A program made the position numbers and the translations under genes. The notes beneath the pieces are model-generated. The model saw only the letters and a list, made by a program, of their open reading frames with translations. It had not been told where the DNA came from and did no database searches. DNA of 64,000 bases from Phragmites australis (Eukaryota; Streptophyta; Magnoliopsida; Poales; Poaceae), in contig NC_084921.1 of NCBI RefSeq assembly GCF_958298935.1, positions 7,636,001 to 7,700,000 of the forward strand, in the 5' to 3' direction. Within the stretch, counting starts at the first letter, position 1, and every line of letters begins with the position of its first letter. Of the stretch, positions 12,504 through 21,454 are shown one piece after another.

Positions 12504-12797
12504 GGTTGCGTTTGGTATAGCTCTCTTATTTAAATTTTTTATGGAGAATGATTCTAATGAAGGAAGTGATTTTGTGATTAAAATTGATTCTCTAAAATAA
12601 AATATATAGAGAAAATAATTCTCTACGGGAAGTGAATTAGAATAAGCTGCTTTTTTCAGCTCCCTAACTTTTAATTTATTTCATATAATCACAACCACAG
12701 ATTCTACTCAGAGAGCTAAAAGCTGAAAGCTGCTGTTTAGCAGAACTTCCCTAATTACAACCGGAAAGTTACTCTGAAAGTTCTGACAAACAGACCC
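12504..12797. mobile_element. Tourist-like (PIF/Harbinger) MITE, 294 bp
   Basis: Flanked by TAA on both sides (12501-12503 and 12798-12800). Terminal repeats are GGTTGCGTTTGG at the left and, reverse-complemented, GGGTCTGTTTGT at the right. Three-base TAA/TTA duplications and this GGG-TTTG type end are typical of Tourist MITEs. No coding capacity. Confidence 0.7.
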
Positions 12798-12800
12798 TAA

Positions 12801-13680
12801 GAAGAGTCCTGACAGATCAAAACAAGAGTTTCAAATCCATACAAGCAAAAAAGGGAAGAGAAAAAAACAAACTACTAGGAGGCGGGAGGCTAATCTCGCG
12901 AGAAAATGCACCCTAAGTAGTGCGTTAGTCTGGACATAATCTTATATTCAAAATATATTTTAAGGTTACCAGTCTTGAACAATAGTAATCTTTAGTCCAT
13001 CGTATCTCATATATAGAAATGACATTTTGGATTGTATGCTATCAAACTGTATAAACTTTGAACTTCCATATCTTTTGAATATCGAGATTGATTATTTGAA
13101 AATGATATGACAGATTCTTGAATAGTAGTTTCACAATATTATAATGGAAACTAAACTACTGATCAAATTCAGGTTTAGGAGATTGCGGCGAAGTCTAAAA
13201 CGGCACTTCTTTTTATGCCGTATAATTATATGGGAGCACACATTAGTATGTTAATGAAATTGGACACGGGTACTTTACGTATTTTATGGTTATCGATGGA
13301 AGATTCCACTCAACATTTCCAAACAACATCTATTGTGAAACATGTTATTGAGTATATGATTAAAATGACCTTTCTACAGTCCAAAAGCTAGCTAATGAGC
13401 TGAGCGACTCCTTACTTTACAACACACATTGGTGTCTCTCAAAGGGTCCCTCAGGCCATGCCTCACCAGCACAAATAGTCTATTAGACCTTGACACATTT
13501 ATATTCATTGGGCCAAAGATTATAACTCATGCCTTATGGATCAGACTCTGATACTAATTGTAGAATTGAAAAAATCGTTTTACACCCAAAAACTAGCCAA
13601 TAAAGGTGGGGGCTCCCTACTTTTAAATTGGGTGCACCGCCCTTCCACAACCAATGTGAGACTATTCTACCATTGAGTAT
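12801..13680. other. intergenic, no feature recognised
   Basis: AT-rich sequence between two MITE insertions; no motif-bearing frame or clear repeat ends seen. Confidence 0.4.
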
Positions 13681-14210
13681 TATTTCATCCATCTCAAAAT
13701 AGATGATATTTTGGCATTTTATACAATAGTTAAAGTATATAACGTTTTACAATTTTGAGATAGTTTTAGTCCAAGTTTTTCAGTCTTACTTTTCCATTAA
13801 TTAACTTTCTTCCCAATATAAATCTCATTTCTCATGTAATTAATGATATTAAAAGGGGATAAGATGATCATTTTATCTTTCACGTTAATACTTATACTCA
13901 CTTTAATACTCCCTCCGATCATAAATACTTATTATTTTTTAATTTTCACGGTCTTCAACGTGCAATTTTTGACTATTATTTTCTATTAAAATATAGTTAT
14001 AACATCTAATAAAAATATATATTATGAAAGTATTTTTAAGACAAATCTATATGTGTGATTTTTATGTTTCCAAACTGAATAATTTGAAAGCTATTAACAG
14101 TTAAAGTTTTAAAAATTTAACCGATTTTAATCAAAATAACAAATATTTATAGCCAGAGAGAGTATATTTATCGTTTTATCTTTCACCTTAATATTTTGAG
14201 ACGGAGTGAG
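13681..14210. mobile_element. outer Stowaway-like MITE, split by a second MITE
   Basis: The left end (CATCCATCTCAAAATA) and the reverse complement of the right end (CACTCCGTCTCAAAATA) pair as terminal inverted repeats. The middle is interrupted by the element at 13909-14162. Host sequence TTTTATCTTTCACSTTAATA occurs on both sides of the interruption (about 13870 and 14174), so part of the outer element appears duplicated. Exact outer target sites were not resolved. Confidence 0.6.
13909..14162. mobile_element. inner Stowaway-like (Tc1/mariner) MITE, 254 bp
   Basis: TA flanks both ends (13907-13908 and 14163-14164). The left end CTCCCTCCGATCATAAATAC pairs with the reverse complement of the right end, CTCTCTCTGGCTATAAATAT. 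This CTCCCTCC start and TA target are diagnostic of grass Stowaway MITEs. It sits inside another MITE. Confidence 0.8.
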
Positions 14211-14396
14211 TTTTAATCAAGAATTCTGCAACAGAAACCCAAGAATTAGCATATTCAGCGCAGACATGAACCAGAAGCAGAACTAAAATTGAATAAAACC
14301 TCAGAACACTTCTCTCTTTAATGTCCAAAACAAACATCGATCCCTCTTAATTTCTCTAGCTTTACACTTAAGTGAACTGCGTACGGTCGGGTCTGC

Positions 14397-15788
14397 TCAA
14401 GAGGAGGCATTCACATTATTATTTCTGATGTGGCCGCCGCAGCCGAAGCTGCAGTTGCAGTTAACTTTGTCGGCCTGCTCGTTCGCCGCCGCGGCCAGCG
14501 GCGCGGTGAATGGAGCTCCGAAGCAGGAGAAGCTGCCGCGGTGTGGCTGCTGCATCAGTGCGTCGCCGGCAGAGACCGCGTGGCCGATGACGTAGTCGTC
14601 GACCGCGGGCTGGCGCGGAGGGCCCGGGTACGTCGCCGGGTAGTTCATCGGGTGAAGTGTGGATGGCGCCGTGTAGAGGCAATTGTACGGCGGCTGCGGC
14701 GACTGCCGCGGATGCACCGGCCGGAACGGGAGGCACGAGTCGCCTATTCCGCCGCCGCCGCTGCCGTTGACGCCTCCCCGGAAGCCTCCTCCCAGTACGG
14801 TCGGTGGGGCAGCACCTCCCATATTCGCATCCCTGAAACTGTAGCGCGAGAAATTTGCAACGGCCGTGAGAAACCCTAATCAATGAGAAGGCGCGATCAC
14901 GATCATCTGCAGTGGAGTTCTCCTTATGGATGAATGAATGTATGTGCACCTCATCTGCGCGCCGACGGCGGCGAGGCTCTCGTTGCCGAAGACGAGTTGC
15001 CGGGCACGGTTGAGGGTTTCAGTCTCCCTCTCTGGAAGAAACCCCACACAAATTAATAAGTTATAGGGCACATTGGAAGGAAACGTAACAGAAAAATACA
15101 AGTTCGGTCACATTGTGCATCTATATAGATCGCACGGTCAATTTTTATAATAAAACCTGATGCAATTAGCTATAGGTTTGTGATCTTGCCTTGCCGATGC
15201 CGGTTCATGTGGCCACCAAGCGCTTGAGACTTGCAGAACTTGAGGGAGCAAAACCGGCATTCATATACCTTGGCAGCGACATCCTTCCCTCCACTGCTCT
15301 TCTTCTTTATCCCTTCACACATTTGTATCAAAGACCAATCAGTCACTGGCACTGCAAAGTGCAGAGATCTTGCCCTTCATATATACACAAGTTAAGATAC
15401 TATGCGCAAAATGAGTAGACTCTTTTCATGACATGCTAAATTCATGAGAAATACTTCGCATCAACAGAAAGTATTGTATGTTCCTACTAACTTCTGAAGC
15501 ATTCTACAAATAAACGAGCTAGTCCGACATAGATTCAAAGCACAAACTTCAAGAAAGAGCTCCATTGTTCACAGAAGCAACATGGTAACAGTTGCAGGAT
15601 TTTCTTTCATGACGCAGAACTAGTTCACCTCCAAATCAAGGCAATGTTTATGTCGATCGGTTCTTACTAGCTGTGTTGGCGCTGGATGTGGCGGTGGTCG
15701 TCGTGCTCTCCACCGCTTGCTTCCCGTACTCCTCTGGCAAGTTGTTCAGGTCCAAGGGGCTCCCTTCTTGCCTCCTTGAGTTCACCAT
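14397..15788 (-). CDS. SL1: JAGGED/STAMENLESS1-type C2H2 zinc-finger transcription factor, four exons
   Basis: Exons on the minus strand: 15668-15788, 15190-15351, 14950-15031 and 14397-14838, 807 nt, 268 residues. The N-terminus has an EAR-type repression motif (LDLNNL, residues 12-17). One C2H2 finger follows (C72, C75, H88, H92) with the plant QALGGH helix, then the JAG-specific RETETLNRARQLVF stretch. The C-terminus is Gly/Pro/Tyr-rich and ends in a Cys-rich CNCSFGCGGH tail. The finger and following stretch match the JAGGED clade (Arabidopsis JAG, rice SL1/OPB), nuclear factors that promote lateral-organ growth and stamen/lodicule identity. The second intron has a GC donor (CAAG|GCAAGA); no GT site could replace it without a stop. 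The acceptor of exon 2 may instead lie at 15312/15313, which removes 13 codons in frame. The start at 15788 is the first ATG that keeps the LDLNNL frame; the leader is long. Length fits the family. Confidence 0.92.
15194..15315 (-). other. C2H2 zinc-finger segment of the SL1/JAG gene
   Basis: Conceptual translation shows C-x2-C-x12-H-x3-H with the QALGGH helix signature specific to plant EPF-type single-finger proteins. The segment is at the end of exon 2, and the GC-type splice donor follows it directly at 15189-15188. Confidence 0.9.
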
Positions 15789-16500
15789 GAAGAACAGCAA
15801 AAATAGTTACTACCTTCTTCCAACACTAGGTCTTGGCCGGGAAGAGCATATAAAGATCGATTCACATAATTAAAGCAGTTCCTATCTACAAATGATGAGC
15901 ACAGGAGCTCAAAAGAACAAGATGTGCATAGAAACGCACTAGTACAGCACCAACAACAAGAAGAAAAAAAATGCAGTGGCAGTTCTACATAGTACCGGAT
16001 GATCTAGACAAGCAAGCTGTTAATGGAGATCCTGAATCTATCCTTGTGATAGCACAAGCTGATAAAAAACTTAGGACTATGCATAGCAAAAAAAAAGGAA
16101 AAACAGGCTTGCTCATACAGGAGTGATGGTTTGTGACCAGGAAAAAAGAAGAGAACAGATGTGCACACATAAACAGGAGACGCACACAGAGACAATAGTG
16201 CTTCAGAAGAAGAGATGTACAAAACATGGAGATGAACAATACAAGACACCAAAGAAGTCATGAGGAGTAGTTGTGGGTGTAGGCGTCTTACATGGTGGAG
16301 CAGAGAGAGCAGGGAGTGAGACAGCTGAACACTATGATGCAATGGAGGTTTTGGAAGGAGAGAGGAAAGAGGAAAGGGGGGTATATATCGGATGGTGGGG
16401 TGGACTGTGGAGTGAGCTCTCTCTATGTGACTGTGTGTGTGTGGAGTGAGAGACAGACAGACAGAGAGGCAGCTAGCAGGAGTATTACGGTTTATTAGTA
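15789..16500 (-). promoter_or_regulatory. probable 5' leader and promoter of the SL1/JAG gene
   Basis: On the minus strand a TATA-like CGATATATAC lies at about 16381-16390, followed by a CT-rich leader typical of plant 5'UTRs. An open frame of 304 codons over 16004-16918 is Ser/Leu/His-rich low-complexity translation of this CT-rich DNA and is not taken as a gene. The TATA assignment is an inference; the start of transcription is not known. Confidence 0.35.
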
Positions 16501-16919
16501 TCATGACACAAAAGCGAAAAGACACTGCAGTTTGGAGACAGCAAATGCATAGGGGAAAGGCTGTCTTAAAGTGTTGGTTTGGGTGTAGATAGAGACTGAG
16601 TAGTTCTTCAGTAGAGCTATATGTACTAGGTGAGAGACTGAGTAGTACTAGGTGAGGAGAGAGGAAAGCCTGAAAGTTCTCTATCAGTTCACCTCTGCAC
16701 AGCCGTTCCTTTCTCTCTCCTATCACACATTCACACACACCTAGCTGCGCCTCTTCCTCTCTCTCTACACCCCTCAAGATGTTGAGCTGAAAGCAGCTAG
16801 GAAATGTGATACTTGGATTCTGTGATGGTTGCAGTCCAAATGAAGCTGTAGCGTAGTGGTGCTGTGTTATCCTTTCTCTCTCCTCCGGCCAGGAAGAGAT
16901 AGATAGTATGCGTGCCAAG
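16501..16919. other. intergenic, upstream of SL1/JAG; short CA/CT-rich tracts only
   Basis: Contains CT-rich tracts continuing the leader/promoter region. No gene or element ends recognised. Confidence 0.4.
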
Positions 16920-17130
16920 CTATGTTAGTGAGAATATGGATGAAAATGGTATGAAAACAATCGGAAAAAGTTTAAACTAATTTCAGTTTCACAGTTTTTT
17001 CTCAGAAATGAAGTCGATAATGATAATGTTGAAAACGAATACAACGACGATAATATGAGAAAACCGGAAACGGTGTTGTCGGGACGGAAACATACCGATA
17101 TCAATTGGGAATTGATAATTCAATCCCGAA
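16920..17130. mobile_element. fragment related to the hAT-type MITE at 25035-25711
   Basis: Segments such as ATGAAAATGG near the left, and GTCGGGACGGAAACATACCGATATC, resemble the TCGGGACGAAAACG end and the AACGGAAACACGCTGGTATC body of the element at 25035-25711. No target duplication was found, so this is a decayed or partial copy. Confidence 0.45.
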
Positions 17131-17306
17131 AGCACCAAACTGTAGCTCTGAGCATTAGCTCTAACTCATGGTGCCTTACTTCTGCACTACTAAAAAAGAA
17201 TACCCAACAAGCAATTCAATTGAGCTTCTTCTGCTGCATCATGTGGGCTAAGTGATAGGTAATTGGTAAGTGCTTCTAGGATTCTAGCTCCAGCCTATCA
17301 CGGACG

Positions 17307-18813
17307 TGAAAGAGATCGGTGACGTCCTAAAAGCGGGGTGGGAGTGAATTAGGATATCTAAAACTAATCGGCTCTAAAAAATTTACAAGATAAACTTATA
17401 CCAATTTCTATCTAGAAAACTCTAGGTTTATAGTGTATCTACTCTACCACTCAAAAAGATTTGCAACCTATAATCAATCTTAGCAAACTACTCTAGAAAG
17501 ATAAACATGCAAAGATAACTTGTAAGTATGTAAATACGGAAACGTAAAGAAGGTAGTGAGAGCAAACTCGGCATAAATAATTTTTATCCTGTGGTATCGA
17601 TGACATAAACATTACCCATAATCTACGTTTGAGCATCCACTTAGGATATTACTCCCGGTTAGCACCGGTCACAACCCTTGAGCCACCTAGGTCTCAAATA
17701 TGTTGAGCCATCAAGCCACAAAAGGCAAGGTTCACCACAAACTTCTCTTCCAGTCACTTCCCATCGTCTTCACTTTAGAGCTTGAGCCACCAAGGCAAGA
17801 GTCACAGCGTCTCTATACAAGCTTTTTAGCCACTGCTCCACACGAAGCCGAAGGGTCGACAAGCTTGAGCAACCAAGGCTCGTGGTACCGGTGAGTCATC
17901 AAGACTGCAAGGCGATGGTGTACCACTTGGTATAGGGTAGGATCACTCATTGATCCTCTCTCTAGGAAAAATACCTAGTAACAATTCTCTCTAGTCCTAA
18001 TAGCACTAATTACTCTCTAATCTTGTGCTAATTGCCTTGGATGATCACTTTTAGCACTTCAGTGGCTTGGATGTCTACTCAATTGTATGTGAGCTTCTCT
18101 GTACTTCAGCACCTTCAAATAACCGAGTGGGGAGGGGTATATATAACCTTAATCCCATGCACTAGCTGTTGCTCTAACGGTCATATTTTTCCTAGACGCT
18201 GGATGATCCGGCATGCACCTGCTCCAAGAACTGGACCATCCAGTGTGGACCAATCATAAAAACTAGCCGTTAGAGTAGCTGATCCTCTGGTGAAGCCTCC
18301 TTTGTATGCGCCAAACCATCCGGCGTGTACATGTCCATTTTCCACTCAACAGGAACCTCCTAGACTTTACTCCGGTGACTCTTCCAAGATATACACCGGA
18401 CCATCCGGCATATATAAATCCTTTTTTCATTGAACACAAAGAATTCCCTCTGGACTTTGCTCCAGCGATGCCTCCATTGTGTACATCGGAGCATCCGACA
18501 TGTACAACTTGAACCTAAAAACACTCCAACGTGTTCAGTTGCTTCAGCGCCGGACCATCCGGTGTGTACATGCATTAAGGCTTGCTTCTAAACAAATCCT
18601 CCGGCGTGTACAAACTCCCTAGCGTCGGAGCATCCAGTGTATAGAGTTTTTCCAGAACTCATCCAATTCAAATTTCTTTGAGTTTTGTCTTCTCGTCCAA
18701 TTTTTCAAGTGTGCATCCATGAGACCTACTAAAGCATATATTTGAAAATATGTTAGTCACATTAACTATATTACTATTAATCACTAAAATCACATATATG
18801 CCTAAAAGTGTCA
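17307..18813 (-). repeat. probable solo LTR of a Sirevirus-like copia element (about 1.5 kb)
   Basis: In minus orientation it starts near TGACACTTTTAGGC and ends ...GGACGTCACCGATCTCTTTCA, with the TAATTCACTCCC phrase of grass Sirevirus LTR ends just inside. The body holds at least five copies of a palindromic phrase of the type CACCGGACCATCCGGCGTGTA (18190-18650), a known feature of Sirevirus LTRs. No primer binding site follows on the left, hence solo. The flanking 5-mers (GGACG and TGTTC) do not match, so at least one boundary is uncertain. Confidence 0.65.
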
Positions 18814-19164
18814 TGTTCGCTATAGAGCGATTGGGCAAATAGATAACGAGAGGCTGGGATGGGAGGATGGAAGCCTGGGAGTCCTGTTGTCTACTGGGCT
18901 ATGAGTCGTGCCCAAGTTGAGATGTACCATAGGAAGTAAATGCGGTAATTTCCGACTCAAAACAAAAGAACTAAAAAACGATCAAAACAAGGCCTAAGTC
19001 GTTTCCACAGAGTTTTCTTATTTTCGGCTACTATGGTCAGAAAAATTCAAAAACAATCATCAAAACACCAAGAATTACCATTTTCATTTTCATCAATTCC
19101 TTCCAGAGAGCATGCATCCACACTAGGCAGAAAAAGAAAGCCCCACAACACAACTACTCGTAAC
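18814..19164. other. intergenic, no feature recognised
   Basis: Short spacer between the solo LTR and a hAT MITE. Nothing supported beyond the 8-bp target site at its right edge. Confidence 0.4.
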
Positions 19165-19544
19165 TAGAGGTGGGACTTGGGCCGGCGGGCCTTCCGGGCC
19201 GTGCTAGGATGGCCCGATAAACTGTTCGGGCCGGGTCGGGCTGGCCCAAGCCACCTTCAGCTAGGTCCAGACCCGACACGGATGCACGATGAGCCTCATC
19301 GGGCCAGGCTGACACGGGTCCAGCACCACCACACTCCACCGCACTGGAGGGCGCGTGAGGGCGTGGACCCATTTTTTACCGGGCCAGACCGCCCATTAGG
19401 CCCCATATCAAGGCCTGACCCGACCTATAAATCGGACCGGGTCAGCCTAGCCCATCAGTGCTCGTGCCGGGTCAGGCTTAGACTGGACCGGGCCGTGTCG
19501 GGCTCGGACTGGCCCAAAAAACACGGCCCAAAGTCCCAGCTCTA
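19165..19544. mobile_element. hAT-type MITE, 380 bp, GC-rich
   Basis: Perfect 8-bp target duplication CTCGTAAC at 19157-19164 and 19545-19552. Terminal inverted repeats are TAGAGGTGGGACTTGGGCC at the left and, reverse-complemented, TAGAGCTGGGACTTTGGGCC at the right. The body is made of GGGCCGGGTCGGGC-type repeats. 8-bp duplications are diagnostic for hAT. The 124-codon open frame inside is a by-product of its GC content. Confidence 0.9.
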
Positions 19545-19552
19545 CTCGTAAC

Positions 19553-20536
19553 ACTGCACTGTATCTATTTGGAACCAGCAACAGATATGCTGAGGCCTCT
19601 TGTTCTCACTAGATTTTGCGCAAAGAAACGCAGAGACATCACACATGAACATGCACATCTGTACATGCATGTATAGGCAATAGACCTGTGTCCTTTGTTG
19701 CTTCTTTCTCCCTCATCCTGTGGTTGTGTAGGACATGCATGCATGCATGCAGTTCGAGGGGGTAGAGAGAGAGAGCGCGCGCGTAGGGTAATAAGGACAA
19801 GGGCACCTCTTACAAAGCCCTGCTCCAATATTTAGTTGAGAGGAGCATGCACAAGCACAAGGAGGCTAAGACCTATAGCTGCATGCATGCTTGCTTAGCA
19901 TTTGAGCTGGGCTAGCTGTAGTAGGTTGGTAGCTAGGAAGTGTTGTTGTCAGGTAGTACTACTGGGAGTTTAAGGGTGGAGGAAGAGAGAGAATGTAGGA
20001 GGATTGGTTTAAATACCCTCAATTCAGGCTGCTGGGTAATACTATGACCAGTTAAAAAAAGTGCCTTTTGTATGGAAAATATGAGACATTGAGCTTTCAG
20101 TAGTACAAGTGACTGGACGTCATGTATGGTGACAATGACCTTGGCATACAAGTTTTTCATCTCTCTCTCTGGAATTAGCAAGGGCATGCGAGTAGAGCTT
20201 AGTGACACTGGCTTGGCCTGGCCATGTAAACCCAGACAACGAACGAAGCTGATAGGATGGGGAGCTTGCCGGAGTGATCGAGGAAGAAAAGATGGAAAGA
20301 CACAGGCTTGTGACCCGTAAGTACGAGCATGCTGTGATATTGTGACAGTTAATTTACTGCCGGTCTAGTCAGTGTGCTGCACATCAGGCGGCGGCTTCCT
20401 CGTGATTTGCTATGCGTGTTGACTTTTGATCCGCCGGACGGCCGGAGTAAAAGAAACAAGTATATTCTCATTTGTACGATTGCACCGTAGCTAGCTCCTG
20501 GCTATACGAATCCTATTAGTGCTCCCTCCCATTCTT
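19553..20536. other. intergenic; GCATGCAT simple repeats, no gene recognised
   Basis: Contains GCATGCATGCATGC at about 19736 and a GA/GC run at 19765-19785. Short open frames lack motifs. Confidence 0.4.
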
Positions 20537-20553
20537 TTTCATTTGATGTTTTA
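20537..20553. repeat. left 17-bp target duplication of the LINE-type copy
   Basis: TTTCATTTGATGTTTTA occurs here and, identically, at 21438-21454. It is followed on the plus strand by eight T residues, the complement of a poly(A) tail. Confidence 0.85.
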
Positions 20554-21437
20554 TTTTTTTTCAAAGGGATGTATTTATATTAAAGGAAGGACAGAACATC
20601 CTCAAATTGCATCATAGACCCTTAAAAAAAGTAAAATTACATTACAGTCCTTATGGGTCTTCTCGTGTTTCGAGCTTAGCTTTCTCCATTTGCCGCAGCC
20701 GAAGGCAACCACCAGCACCAGAGTGACTTCACTGCCGCCACGACAAGAGGCTCCAATCCTTGGAATCCACCGCATCAATCCAACACCCTAGGACCACCAG
20801 GACGCATCTAAGCCACTGAACGACCGCTGACCACCATCTCGCCAGACGGGAAAAGAAAGGTTTGCGATGGCTCACCGTAGAAGCTCCAGCCAAAGGTGCC
20901 CAAAAGAACATCTCCGTGCTCGGGGCAACATCGCCGGCACAAAATCGCAACCCTAACTTGGGGATGAACACAAGCTGCATCTCCTTTGCCAAAAGACCAA
21001 ACAAAACTGACCACTTACGACTATCACCAGAGATATCGTTGACGCCAAAGTTGGTGATGAGGATCTGAACGCTAGACGAAGACGTCGCCATTGCCGCCGG
21101 CCCCAACGACATCGCCACTTCAATAGAACCCAGCATGACGTCGTTGGACGGCACCACCAGGAAGATCTAGCTTATTCTTACCTAGATCTACAGTTTACCT
21201 AACTACTACTAGACTAATAGCTATGCCGCACGTCGATCCACCAGGAGCCCCTCACCACCAGTGCTGAAGAGGCCACCGGAGGCGAGGGTTCAGCAGGATC
21301 GCCGCCAGAATTCGATTCGCCTGCTCGGTCACCTCTGGCTACTGTAGCTGGGGAAAACACCGGAGCCTTCTAGGCGCCCGTAAACGTCTGAATTCTGAAC
21401 TTGGGTAGGTCTTCTGGTGGAGACGATGTTTTAGGTG
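20554..21437 (-). mobile_element. LINE-type (non-LTR) retrocopy, 884 bp, with poly(A) end
   Basis: Bounded by a perfect 17-bp direct repeat. On the minus strand the copy ends in AAAAAAAA directly before the left repeat, the hallmark of target-primed reverse transcription. The 5' part is GC-rich, and a 142-codon frame (20729-21157) shows no reverse-transcriptase motif. It is therefore a 5'-region plus 3'-end fragment, an internally deleted LINE, or a retrocopied unknown transcript. Confidence 0.75.
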
Positions 21438-21454
21438 TTTCATTTGATGTTTTA

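Noticed and set aside
16004..16918. 304-codon minus-strand open frame upstream of the zinc-finger gene
   Set aside because: Ser/Leu/His/Cys-rich translation of a CT-rich leader, with no domain, and no conserved start. It overlaps the probable promoter/5'UTR.
20729..21157. 142-codon minus frame as a host gene
   Set aside because: Lies wholly inside a retrocopy bounded by a 17-bp duplication, with no domain.
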